Assembly (NCBI GenBank): GCA_963792025.1
Contig: CAWBUS010000011.1
Location: forward strand, 62,001-126,000
Source: Ginsengibacter sp963792025
Lineage (GTDB): Bacteria > Bacteroidota > Bacteroidia > Chitinophagales > Chitinophagaceae
Length of the DNA: 64,000 nucleotides
Reading direction: 5' to 3'
Below are positions 53,633-62,790 of the stretch, piece by piece; the stretch's first letter is position 1; each line of letters starts with the position of its first letter. A model generated the notes under the pieces. It worked only from the letters and a program-made list of their open reading frames with translations. It was not told the origin of the DNA and ran no database searches. Position numbers and translations under genes: made by a program.

Positions 53633-54293
53633 AAAATAAATATGAATGCTATTAATGAGTGTTGTTTCGTTTTATTCTTAATTTCCTTTTTAAACAGCAA
53701 ATCTCATTACTAAGTAATCTGTTATTATTTCATTGGCAGAATAAGCAATAAATTTTATTGCATTCAATATTGCAAAGTAGTTTAGATTCGGCCTGGAGGC
53801 TGATTAATCTTCGTATATCATTAATTGATTACAATCCGGAATAACCGGCACTTATTATCTGCTACCGAAGAACTGCATGCGACTGTAGAGATACCTTTGA
53901 AGTTTATTACCTAAAGCACCAACTGGCAATTCAATCTGTTTGTGTTAAACAATTAATTAAAAAAATAAACCAACGCAACTATTGTTATAATAATAACTGC
54001 TAATACCAGCATTACGCTAAATACATCTTTCAGACTTTTCATTGGAATGGTTGTTTTAATTGGGTTACGCAATTGAATTTTTTTTAAGTAAACTATGAGT
54101 TTGGCTTTTAAGGCTGCTTGTTGAAAATCAGATACTAAAAGCAACTCAAAGGTTGGGTCAAATGATTATTCCACTTGTTCTCTTTACAAATACTGATAGA
54201 ATTCCTCTTGATTTTACAACATCCATTAAGTAATAATTTTTAAAAAAGATTATGGAATAACGGCATCAATGTATCTAATAAAAAAACACTAAC
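53633..54293. other. Intergenic with one possible tiny membrane protein
   Basis: Mostly non-coding. On the minus strand, 53953-54042 could encode a 29-residue peptide that is nearly all one transmembrane helix (KDVFSVMLVLAVIIITIVAL), starting MKSLKDV. The pattern is that of bacterial small membrane proteins. Evidence is only compositional. Confidence 0.35.
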
Positions 54294-55106
54294 ATGGATG
54301 CCAATAATATTTTAACTGCAAATCTTTTGGACATATTGTTTGAGGGAAAGAACAAAGCTTATGGCGCTTACGAGTTACGAAAGACTTATAATAAAAGAAT
54401 TTCTGCTTCTCTTGTTATTACTTTGTCTGTAATTGCTCTTTTATTAATAGCTTCTGCAATACCCAACAATTCTTCCCCTAATGATGTATTCCATGCACCA
54501 GAGACAAGTACACTTGTGGTTCAGCCGCCACCTACGATACTGCCACCACCACTACCAAAGCCAACATTGCCTCCTCCACCGGTTGCAACTATTGCTGACG
54601 TAAAGCCCTTAATAGTGAAAGATAATTTAGTTGTTAAACCACCGCCTGATATCCAACAAATGATCGATGCTAAAATCGATTTTAAGACAGCGATGGGACC
54701 AAAAGATGATGGCAGTATTATAGCTCTGCCGATAGATGTAACCGGATCGCAGGTGGTTGCGCAACCACTTAAAAAGCAAAATGAAGACAGTGTGTTTATT
54801 GGAGTAGAGATTGATGCTACATTTCCCGGAGGCCCTTCAGCATGGACAAAATACGTGAGCAAAGCTGTGCAGGGCAACATCGATGAATTTTCGGAATCTG
54901 ATTACGGCACTTGTATGGTAAGATTTATTGTAGATAAAACAGGGAAGGTAAGTCACGTGGAAGCTACTAACATGAAAAATACCAAGCTCGCGGAAATTGC
55001 AATTAATGCAATCAGGAAGGGCCCTGACTGGATTCCGGCGCAACAAAATGGCAGGTATGTGAATGCTTATCGTTTTCAGCCGGTTACTTTTACTAATCCT
55101 AATTGA
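54294..55106 (+). CDS. TonB energy transducer
   Basis: 270 residues. N-terminal cytoplasmic AYGAYELRKTYNKR and the anchor helix (LVITLSVIALLLIASAI), a Pro-rich spacer (TILPPPLPKPTLPPPP), and a C-terminal TonB domain (FPGGPSAWTKYVS, DYGTCMVRFIVDKTGKVSHV, GPDWIPAQQNGRYVNAYRF). The N-terminal LLDILFEGKNKAYGAYELRK motif is typical of Bacteroidota TonB. It couples the proton motive force via ExbBD to outer-membrane receptors; ExbB/D are not in this window. The C-terminal domain is paralogous to 38264-38701. Confidence 0.92.
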   Translation: MDANNILTANLLDILFEGKNKAYGAYELRKTYNKRISASLVITLSVIALLLIASAIPNNSSPNDVFHAPETSTLVVQPPPTILPPPLPKPTLPPPPVATIADVKPLIVKDNLVVKPPPDIQQMIDAKIDFKTAMGPKDDGSIIALPIDVTGSQVVAQPLKKQNEDSVFIGVEIDATFPGGPSAWTKYVSKAVQGNIDEFSESDYGTCMVRFIVDKTGKVSHVEATNMKNTKLAEIAINAIRKGPDWIPAQQNGRYVNAYRFQPVTFTNPN

Positions 55107-55562
55107 TATTTTTCGCATGTCCTCACGCTTCTATTAAATTACTAACACGAATGGACAAACGATAACAGGCAACTATTATAGATAATATCGAACGGCATAA
55201 TTTTATAGCAAAATTTTAATTATTTTAAGCTATCAACGATAAGTTAAGGGAGCAAACAAAGTTTAACGCTTTAACCCGCTGTTAATTTATTTTGGAGAAT
55301 ATTTGTGCTGAAAATATTTACACTATATGTATTCAGTCACGTTTTAGCTTAGGGCTTACGGCCATAAATATTTTCGATCACATTGAACCTATATACTCAT
55401 TTTACCAAAAATTTTGTTATTATCGGTCTGTAAACCATGATCCGCTACCAGTTATAAGTTTGATACATTAGCTTTGGTGTTATTGTTATTTACCATGAAT
55501 TTTAAGGTAAGTACAATAAATTTGATTTGAATTATTTTTTTTACCCTATTCTCAATTAGTTT
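55107..55562. other. Intergenic, no gene supported
   Basis: AT-rich; only a short inverted repeat (TATTTGTGCTGAAAATA-like, about 55300) is visible. No known motif. Confidence 0.35.
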
Positions 55563-56138
55563 ATGCGGAAACTCTTCTTAGTAGTTTTGATTATTCCTTT
55601 TATTTTTTTGAGTAGTTGCGAAAGCACTAACCAATTATCAACTAACGGTGATCTCTATGTGCCGTTTACAAAGGACTTACTGGATCGGATAAATAGCAGT
55701 AACCTCGACATAAAAAAGGTCCAGTTTTTTATTGATCAAAGATTGATACTGCGGAGAACTCTTGGAAGTCAAAAATCAAATATAAAAGGTGGCCAAATAT
55801 TATTTGAAAACGGGCTATATATTCACGAAGTAATTATACCTAAATATACTCCCGGGGTTTGCGACGGTTTTGATGGAGACCGTATATCAATCAGCTTTGA
55901 AGTACAGAATAATGATATCAAGTTTGGACCGCACGGTAATAACCAGGAATCATTTACATTATCTGCAAGAAACTGGAATAACGGAACCGGTGAAATAACT
56001 TATGACAACGCCACGTATACCGTTAAATGTGCTGCTTGTCCCAATGTTGCTTTAACGACTTTGCTTGTAAAGAAAAGTGAAGCGCATAAATTAAAAAAGA
56101 CGCAACGAATAGTTCAGGGAAGAAGGGTTACTGATTAA
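55563..56138 (+). CDS. Lipoprotein of unknown function
   Basis: 191 residues with a lipoprotein signal (LVVLIIPFIFLSSCESTNQL, Cys19). The mature part is beta-rich: VPFTKDLLDRIN, VQFFIDQRLILRR, GQILFENGLYIHEVIIPK, then a DGFDGDRISISFEV segment and GTGEITYDNATYTVKC. CAAC at the end adds two Cys. No family recognised. Alone. Confidence 0.65.
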   Translation: MRKLFLVVLIIPFIFLSSCESTNQLSTNGDLYVPFTKDLLDRINSSNLDIKKVQFFIDQRLILRRTLGSQKSNIKGGQILFENGLYIHEVIIPKYTPGVCDGFDGDRISISFEVQNNDIKFGPHGNNQESFTLSARNWNNGTGEITYDNATYTVKCAACPNVALTTLLVKKSEAHKLKKTQRIVQGRRVTD

Positions 56139-56433
56139 GGAATGTGAATTTATAACGACGGATCTTCCTTCTTCAATATCTATTATCTGCCATTACATTG
56201 GCCGCGAATCTCTATTATCTTCAAATTGATTTTGTTATGGGTAAGGAAATCACCAGCAAAAATGTTTTACAATTTAAAAACTATTTGTTAGATTGTATTT
56301 TCGGTAAATCACCTCTTAAAGGTTGCCTGAAAAAACTACAGCTTTTTGTTTGAGCTAACTTGTGTTTAACCCCAATGTAATCAGATCAATAGATTCTATC
56401 GATTAACTTTTAACTTTTAAACTTAATTCTGTT

Positions 56434-57204
56434 ATGAACTATCCAAATCGAATCGTTAAAAAAGGAGATACGGATGCAGATGTTGTCAACGCAATCCAGA
56501 ATCAACTTAATTCTTTAAACTGTGGGCCGTTAACAGTGAATGGTGTATTTGATGACAATACCGTTAGCGCCGTAAAATTATTTCAAACGAGGCACACTGA
56601 CAGTGCGGGAACGCCTTTGAAAGCTGATGGGCAGATTGGACCGATTACGTGGGCAGTGCTGTTTGGCACTGAGAGTGTCGCTACCGACAACAATGCTCCG
56701 TCAGCATTGCTCAGCAAGGTTTTGGAAGTAGCTGCTTCGCAAATTGGTGTTGTAGAAGTTCCGCCTAATAGCAACCGTGGCCCCAAAGTAGATGAGTACT
56801 TAAGAACGGTGGGCCTTGATCCGGAAGGACAACATTATAGCTGGTGTGCAGCCTTTGTCTATTGGTGTTTTCAACAGGCGTCAGACCAACTCGGTATAAA
56901 AAATCCGGTAGTAAAAACAGCGGGTTGTTTGAATCACTGGAATAGTGCTACCTGTCCGAAGATTACAAAGCAAGCCGCTTTGACTGATCCTTCTTTAATT
57001 AAACCTGGATTTATTTTTATTATTGACCATGGCGGTGGTAACGGACATACCGGTTTAGTAGAAAGTTCGGCTGGTGGCATACTTACAACTATTGAGGGAA
57101 ATACAAATACGCAGTTAAGCTCTAACGGTTATGGTGTTTTTCGTTTAACCAGGAGAAAGGTAGTTGATATCACCAAAGGATTTTTAGATTATAGTGGAGC
57201 ATAG
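56434..57204 (+). CDS. Peptidoglycan-binding plus CHAP-type amidase (endolysin-like)
   Basis: 256 residues. N-terminal PG_binding_1 domain (10-77: DADVVNAIQNQLNSLNCGPL, FDDNTVSAVKLFQTRH, DGQIGPITWAVLFG) and a C-terminal CHAP-like NlpC/P60-type domain (EVAASQIGVVEVPPNSNRGP, YSWCAAFVYWCFQQ with the catalytic Cys, then GHTGLVES with the His). No signal peptide, so it may be released by lysis or phage-like use, or act on muropeptides from inside. No phage genes are near. Confidence 0.85.
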   Translation: MNYPNRIVKKGDTDADVVNAIQNQLNSLNCGPLTVNGVFDDNTVSAVKLFQTRHTDSAGTPLKADGQIGPITWAVLFGTESVATDNNAPSALLSKVLEVAASQIGVVEVPPNSNRGPKVDEYLRTVGLDPEGQHYSWCAAFVYWCFQQASDQLGIKNPVVKTAGCLNHWNSATCPKITKQAALTDPSLIKPGFIFIIDHGGGNGHTGLVESSAGGILTTIEGNTNTQLSSNGYGVFRLTRRKVVDITKGFLDYSGA

Positions 57205-57611
57205 GGTATATGTAATTTTAAACTGGCATTTTATCCTGACCTGATTAATTTAATAACTTCAAAAGAACTTTATTCCAATTATCAAATAATGCTTATTTGG
57301 TTTGATCCCTTATTTATCTATTTACAAATCATTTTATTTCAATTCATCTAATTATTTGTTACAAAATAAACTCACTCTCTTTGCAGTTGCTTCAACATTG
57401 ATTGTAAAAATGCACAATTTAGTGCTGGAATCATTGCGAATAGACGAGACTGTTATGCTGACAAAAGAATCAGCAAAAATTTATCAGCTTTAATTAAACT
57501 ATTATTATTGAACGTAATAACGAAAACTATTTAAGAAAAATTTGTGTTATCGGCCTCGTTGAATAAGCCATCAGGTTGTAATTTTTTTATTAGTTTTATA
57601 AAAAAATTTTA
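57205..57611. other. Intergenic, no gene supported
   Basis: A 63-codon open frame (57302-57493) shows no family and weak coding signal. No other structure stands out. Confidence 0.35.
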
Positions 57612-58124
57612 ATGAGAAAACTTTTATTTTTATCAGGCTATTTATTCTTTGCATCTGCAATATTCTCTCAGGTAAATGCCCAAAACGACAGTGTTCCTGC
57701 TTACATCAGACTGGGAACTATACCCGATTTTACAACTTATAAGGCGCCAGACAGTACTTTATTTACTAAAAAGAATTTGCAAAAAGGTAAACCCATTCTT
57801 TTGATGATCTTCAGTCCTGATTGCGGTCATTGTCAGAATGTGACCACTGAGATTTTAAAGAATATCGATCATTTTCATAAAGTGCAGATATTGATGTTTA
57901 CGTGGCTGCCTTACACTGAAATGATATCATTTTATAAGACTTATAAAATTGCTGACTATCCGCAAATTGATTTGGCATGGGATCCAAAGTTTTTTTTTCT
58001 TCCCTATTACCACGTACAATCTTATCCAAAACTCCTTGTATATGACAAAAAAGGAAAGTATGTAAAAGAATTCCAGGGAAGCATTAAAATTGAGGACGTG
58101 TGGAAAGCATTGGGTAAGAAATAA
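57612..58124 (+). CDS. Thioredoxin-like (TlpA/ResA-type) protein, exported
   Basis: 170 residues with a signal peptide (LLFLSGYLFFASAIFSQ). Thioredoxin fold with the redox-active CGHC (FSPDCGHCQNVT, Cys at about 68 and 71) and the cis-Pro region (VQSYPKLLVYDKKGKYV). Resembles TlpA/ResA periplasmic disulfide reductases, often linked to cytochrome c maturation or thiol repair. Partner genes not adjacent. Confidence 0.87.
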   Translation: MRKLLFLSGYLFFASAIFSQVNAQNDSVPAYIRLGTIPDFTTYKAPDSTLFTKKNLQKGKPILLMIFSPDCGHCQNVTTEILKNIDHFHKVQILMFTWLPYTEMISFYKTYKIADYPQIDLAWDPKFFFLPYYHVQSYPKLLVYDKKGKYVKEFQGSIKIEDVWKALGKK

Positions 58125-58378
58125 AACCCTGTATCGGGACTGCGTTTAACCTTTAATGTTATACTGTTGAATTAGCAATTTTTATGCTCCGACATATCTT
58201 ACAGCCTGAGCAGTGATATGTTGAAAATTCCAATTGAAACAAAGAAAAACAGGCTTTATGATTTATTTAGGCCCTGCTTACTTTGTTAATTAATTTCAAA
58301 TTTGCATTTCATTATAATCTTCTCTGGTTATTACAGGGTCAATTTACATATCTGTTCACTCCTTTCAAGCATCATTCT

Positions 58379-59461
58379 ATGAGATATCTATCACTGTTTA
58401 TCTGGAGCTGTAGTTTCGCTCTTATGGGATTTTCGCAGAATCCGCAAACGGTAACTTTGACTTTTGTATCATCCGGTAACGACTCCCATAAAGACTACGA
58501 AGCCGTAATTGATAATGTGAGTTATTTTTCTGCAAACAATTCTAAGGAGGATAGTCAACAAAAGCCTGATGTAAGCCAAAATACAATGTGGTTGGATAAC
58601 TTCCTGCCCGGCAAACACAGCATAAAAGTCTATAGTATTCGAAAAGGTTCAGGCGAAGAGAGAACCGGTAATTCACCGGTTTATATTTCAACTTTTATGG
58701 TCAAGGAAGGATTGGATACGAAGATTGCGGTAAAAAGTAACGGCCATGCACACGTGACGGAGAAATTAAGCAGCAGCGTTAAAAAGTTCGACAACAGCAA
58801 CAAAATAAATAAAGATGCTAATGGGACAAATAAAAATATTAGTTCGGTTGATAATAAAATTTCGGGCATTAAAAGTAGCGCCGGTGAAAATGACGATTTT
58901 GAAAATGACTATAAAAAGAAGCCATTCACGCCGGCGAGTGTGGAGCAAAATGATTCCAATATTTCTGGTACCGGCAATTTTGATGGACAAGAGAGACGTA
59001 GCAGTAAACGGGTTGATACCGCTATCGTCTATAAAAATGAGAAAGATCAAAACGCCCTAAATGCCGGCAAGAATTCAAAAGGTAAATTGAAGAGCGAAAT
59101 TCGCACTGACAAGTCGGGTTCGGGATTTGATAAAGAACATAACGATGATAATACAAAACAACCGATGAATGATGATCAATTTAACGACTTGTATGAATCT
59201 GTTCGAAACCAGTGGCTGCCCGGACAAAAAATGAAAACCCTGAGCAATGAATTTCTAAATGCGGAAGATAACTTCTCAACTGCGCAGGCAAAGAAATTGA
59301 TTAAACTGTTAACAGAAGAAGGCAATCGTCTTAAACTTGCAAAAGCGGTTTACCCCTGCATAACCGATCCTGAAAACTTTAGTGACTTAGATACTCTTTT
59401 AAGATATAAAGCGAGCAGAGGCGAATTAGATAATTTTGTGAGTAACGGAGGCAAAGAATAA
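58379..59461 (+). CDS. DUF4476-domain secreted protein
   Basis: 360 residues from ATG 58379 (MRYLSLFIWSCSFALMGFSQ, signal peptide); an ATG at 58283 would add 32 non-signal residues. An N-terminal beta domain (VTLTFVSSGNDSHKDYEAVI, LPGKHSIKVYSIRKG) is followed by a long Lys/Asp/Asn/Ser-rich disordered linker and the helical DUF4476 domain at the end (NDDQFNDLYESVRNQWLPGQ, FSTAQAKKLIKLLTEEGNRL, FSDLDTLLRYKASRG). Common in Bacteroidota; function unknown. Confidence 0.85.
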   Translation: MRYLSLFIWSCSFALMGFSQNPQTVTLTFVSSGNDSHKDYEAVIDNVSYFSANNSKEDSQQKPDVSQNTMWLDNFLPGKHSIKVYSIRKGSGEERTGNSPVYISTFMVKEGLDTKIAVKSNGHAHVTEKLSSSVKKFDNSNKINKDANGTNKNISSVDNKISGIKSSAGENDDFENDYKKKPFTPASVEQNDSNISGTGNFDGQERRSSKRVDTAIVYKNEKDQNALNAGKNSKGKLKSEIRTDKSGSGFDKEHNDDNTKQPMNDDQFNDLYESVRNQWLPGQKMKTLSNEFLNAEDNFSTAQAKKLIKLLTEEGNRLKLAKAVYPCITDPENFSDLDTLLRYKASRGELDNFVSNGGKE

Positions 59462-59491
59462 TAATCCGGTTTAAAGAATTATTTAAATTTA

Positions 59492-60481
59492 TTAGTTCTT
59501 TCCAGGTTGATGCATCATTAAATTTTCAATCATCTCTCCTATTTCCTGTGGTGTTTGTTTAAATACGAGGTAAGTTAATTTATCACCAGGTATCAAAATG
59601 TCCTGTCCATCGTCTTTTATTTCAAAATTTAATTTTCGAAAACTGAACCACGGGGCAATGCCTCGCACTGCAACCAGTACTGCGGTTTCATCCCAACTAT
59701 TTCGGCCGACCTTATTACTATCGTAATTTAATGCAATTTGAAAAGCATCTTTTACAGGGCTATTTTGTATCGATTTATTATTTATAAGGCGAATCCCTGT
59801 CAATATTTTTTCGCCAATTTCAAAGCCACTTATGATCATTTGCGTTGGCCAATTGCTAAAAACTTTTTGAGATGCTTTGGCATCAACCATCACATTAAAT
59901 TCGTAGCCACTTTTTCCATCTTTATCAATTCTTGCAGCCATAGAAACCAGCTTATTTACTTTTTCTTTTACAAGTGCAACGCCATTCAACTTCGAATACT
60001 CATCGGCTTGCGAATTAAGCAGCCCGGCTAAATTGGTAAAGAATCCGACGCTTATAATTGTGACACTTGTATCTGGCTGGGAAGAAAGTATTTTCCGATA
60101 CAACTTAACCGCATCTATTGCCTCGTCGTTAGATTTCAAGGCATGCGGATACCTCGCGATAATAGCCTGTGCCCATTGCTGGGAGCAATTCTTATTTGGA
60201 AAAGTTGTTTTAGTAATCCCAATGGGAATACCAGGCCGGTTGAAATAAGTATTTAGTACGCTAAGCGTTGGCGCTGTTGTTGCAAAAGCGTTAGAGGAAA
60301 TAGTTGCAAGAATTTTAGCTTCGCCCATGTCTGCAAATGTGTGGAGGAGCGCCATAGCACCGACATCATCATAGTCGGGCGCAATATCGGTGTCGAAAAT
60401 AATGGGAATTATTTGGTGCTTCTGTGCAGACGAGATGCAGCTAAAAAAAGAGAGTATTATAATAGGTAACAGTTTTCTCAT
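59492..60481 (-). CDS. Exported nucleoside hydrolase
   Basis: 329 residues with a signal peptide (LLPIIILSFFSCISSAQ; the Cys makes lipidation possible). The family signature DTDIAPDYDDVGAMALL (about 30-46) gives the Asp cluster that binds Ca2+, then AILATISSN-like KILATISSN and an N-type FNVMVDAKASQKVF with the later Asp. It hydrolyses the N-glycosidic bond of ribonucleosides; export suggests salvage of extracellular nucleosides. Convergent with the DUF4476 gene. Confidence 0.88.
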   Translation of the reverse strand: MRKLLPIIILSFFSCISSAQKHQIIPIIFDTDIAPDYDDVGAMALLHTFADMGEAKILATISSNAFATTAPTLSVLNTYFNRPGIPIGITKTTFPNKNCSQQWAQAIIARYPHALKSNDEAIDAVKLYRKILSSQPDTSVTIISVGFFTNLAGLLNSQADEYSKLNGVALVKEKVNKLVSMAARIDKDGKSGYEFNVMVDAKASQKVFSNWPTQMIISGFEIGEKILTGIRLINNKSIQNSPVKDAFQIALNYDSNKVGRNSWDETAVLVAVRGIAPWFSFRKLNFEIKDDGQDILIPGDKLTYLVFKQTPQEIGEMIENLMMHQPGKN

Positions 60482-60768
60482 AAATCGCTTAGTATGGAGC
60501 TAAAAGTACTAATAGTTTTTTTAAACAGCACCTTTCACTTTTCCGCATTGCCTGGCAGTAATGTATCATTGTACATTGATTATTTACAATGTTTATCGCC
60601 CGTAAAATCAAACAGAATTGAATGACGTTTTTATGCCAGGTAATGCAGTGCTGTCGAATGAAACGCAGTCATTGAATATAAAAAATATTCTGATGTTCTA
60701 ATTTGAGCTGATCAGCAATTTTAATAAATTACTTCATCAGGAAAAATAGCGGTTATAAAAACTTTCTA

Positions 60769-61218
60769 TTAATATACCACAACTGTTGAAGCAGTTTTCT
60801 GATATCGTTTTTCAGTTTTTAAAAACCAGAAAGACAATATTCCTTTTCGATATTCGGCTTTAATAAAGTCCGTATCGATGTTATCTGGCAGTAATAGCTC
60901 ACGATTGAAACATTCATAATTAAATGTATGTTTCTGGTAGGTTTCGTGTTCAACTCTGTCTGGCTCTTTATGCAGCGCCGATATTGACAAATATCCACCC
61001 TCACTTATGCTTACAAATAAATCTTCTCTCTGCAATCCGGGTGCCGCCAATTCAATTTTATAATATTCCTCTGTTTCACTAATATTATATGCGGGGGCTT
61101 TGGCTCCCTCATGTGGTTTGGAAAGCTCTGCGGCGAGCGTATCAAATTTAACCTGGATGGGAATGTATTCTCCTGGATAAGTAGATTCCTTTTGATAGGG
61201 CGAAATTGAACTTAACAT
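60769..61218 (-). CDS. Small heat-shock protein Hsp20
   Basis: 149 residues. The alpha-crystallin domain spans about 42-135: YNISETEEYYKIELAAPGLQ, REDLFVSISEGGYLSISA, FNYECFNRELLLPDNIDTDF and YRKGILSFWFLK. The typical C-terminal I-x-I motif is not obvious (ends TASTVVVY). It holds unfolding proteins in the cytoplasm. The baeRF3-like gene lies 48 bp upstream in the same direction, so the two probably form a stress operon. Confidence 0.9.
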   Translation of the reverse strand: MLSSISPYQKESTYPGEYIPIQVKFDTLAAELSKPHEGAKAPAYNISETEEYYKIELAAPGLQREDLFVSISEGGYLSISALHKEPDRVEHETYQKHTFNYECFNRELLLPDNIDTDFIKAEYRKGILSFWFLKTEKRYQKTASTVVVY

Positions 61219-61266
61219 AACAATTGGATTTAAGGGGGTTTATTAATTGATTATGATATTGGTAAT

Positions 61267-62451
61267 TTAAGAAATTTTAGCGTTCAAACCAAGAACAAAA
61301 CTCTCGATTTTATTATTGGTATTCTTATAAGGCCAGGTTAATTTATGATTAATATTTCCATTCTCAATTAAAGCCACATTTCCGTATTTTTCTAATTGTC
61401 CATCATCAATTAGCTCAATATTCGTTCCATTTTCAAGAAGATTCTTTATCATATCATCCGCTTCATCTCTAATAAAGAAAACTTCATTAATCCCGGAACT
61501 GGTTTTGAAAAGAAAATTATTGCCTTTTTTTGCATGAATGTTTCGAAGCATTTGTTTTTCAACAACTAATAGTTTTCCTTTAGATTGGATTGAAGCGCTG
61601 AATATTTCTGGAATGCCTGTCCTGAGTTTATTTTGTGTCCCGGCCTTTTCAATTTGGTTTATTAAATGCCTTTGTTTTAGTCTTTTCCAGAATGAAAGAA
61701 TATATTTTATAAATTCTTCCATTTCGCTTTCCGGGGTTTCGACGCACGTGCCATGAATGAACTCCACTAAGTTTTCGTCATTAACCGTAATCGCTTTAAA
61801 GTCTTTGAATACTTTCTCATCACCTATTACAAATACGGGCAGTGGATATGATTTTAGTATGATAGAAAGGCCTGTATCCATTTGCAATAAAAACTTCTCC
61901 TTAATACAAACATTTTCTTTTGTGGTATTAGAAAAGTAAGATTTTGTATTTGTCAGGGTATTTTCATTGAATTGGGATTCGGCCAGAGTATTTGACTTAA
62001 TCAATTTTATATGAGTTCCTTCACCCAAAAACATTTTAGAATAATTATCTCCTAATAAAAGAATGAGGTATTCCTGCTTTTCCTTTTTGTAAAAAACAAG
62101 CTCGCTAAACTTGAAGGCAGGATCAATCACAATTTTTTCTTCCATCTCTGCGTCTAAATAATATACATTTTCCGTTATCGGAGATGCAAAAATTGCAAGA
62201 CTTTTTTTATGAGTGTTGTAGTTAAGGCTGGCAATGAGATTCCTTAATTTAATAATTACGGGTATTGCTTTTTCCAGGGTATAACCAGCAGTCAAAATTG
62301 CTTCTACTCTGCCCATTATGTTTTTTAAACTGCACTCCAGGGTTTTCTTTGGTGTTATAACAGGCGCAAACGGCACAATGATGGAAACAGCAGGAAGGAA
62401 TTGGACTCTTGCTATTGTCTCACGTTTGGGGGTAGACGTAAGGAGATTCAT
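61267..62451 (-). CDS. baeRF3-family (archaeo-eukaryotic release-factor-like) protein
   Basis: 394 residues from ATG 62451 (MNLLTSTPKRETIARVQFLP), a better family fit than the upstream ATG at 62538. Features: VSIIVPFAPV strand, a helix with SLKNIMGRVEAILTAG, KSLAIFASPITENVYYLD, FSELVFYKKEKQEYLILLLG, and near the C-terminus the GKLLVVEKQM segment. These are the landmarks of bacterial archaeo-eukaryotic release factor family 3, ribosome-associated but lacking the GGQ peptidyl-hydrolysis loop. Genomic association with Hsp20 supports a stress role (inference). Confidence 0.7.
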   Translation of the reverse strand: MNLLTSTPKRETIARVQFLPAVSIIVPFAPVITPKKTLECSLKNIMGRVEAILTAGYTLEKAIPVIIKLRNLIASLNYNTHKKSLAIFASPITENVYYLDAEMEEKIVIDPAFKFSELVFYKKEKQEYLILLLGDNYSKMFLGEGTHIKLIKSNTLAESQFNENTLTNTKSYFSNTTKENVCIKEKFLLQMDTGLSIILKSYPLPVFVIGDEKVFKDFKAITVNDENLVEFIHGTCVETPESEMEEFIKYILSFWKRLKQRHLINQIEKAGTQNKLRTGIPEIFSASIQSKGKLLVVEKQMLRNIHAKKGNNFLFKTSSGINEVFFIRDEADDMIKNLLENGTNIELIDDGQLEKYGNVALIENGNINHKLTWPYKNTNNKIESFVLGLNAKIS

Positions 62452-62742
62452 AGAAATAAATTTTTTACAGGCATTGTTACCAGGAAAGCAGCCAGTATCC
62501 GTAATTATTAAATTAGTGAATTTCAACCCCGGGGACAATACGTTAATTTCTCAGGGGTAAACAACATTAGAAAATGTTGTTGTAGGGTGTTGATTTAAAA
62601 CTATAAAAGATAAATATGAATTCAAAAGTAAACCTCCGTAAAAACAAAGATTTTTTTACGAAAGAAATAATGGTATATCTACGCACATTTATCGGAAATT
62701 ACTGCATTGAATACGTAGCCTTGTCTTTGTACGGTAACGAAA

Positions 62743-62767
62743 AAGCCCATTGGTGAGAACGGGCCTT
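62743..62767 (-). terminator. Terminator of the vWA gene
   Basis: AAGCCC ... GGGCCTT hairpin; on the minus strand it is followed by a T-run. It lies just after the end of the vWA gene's coding sequence. Confidence 0.7.
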
Positions 62768-62790
62768 GTTTGAATACGTTACAAAGTAGT

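Noticed and set aside
57302..57493. 63-residue open frame between the CHAP and thioredoxin-like genes
   Set aside because: No ribosome binding site, no family resemblance, and irregular composition.
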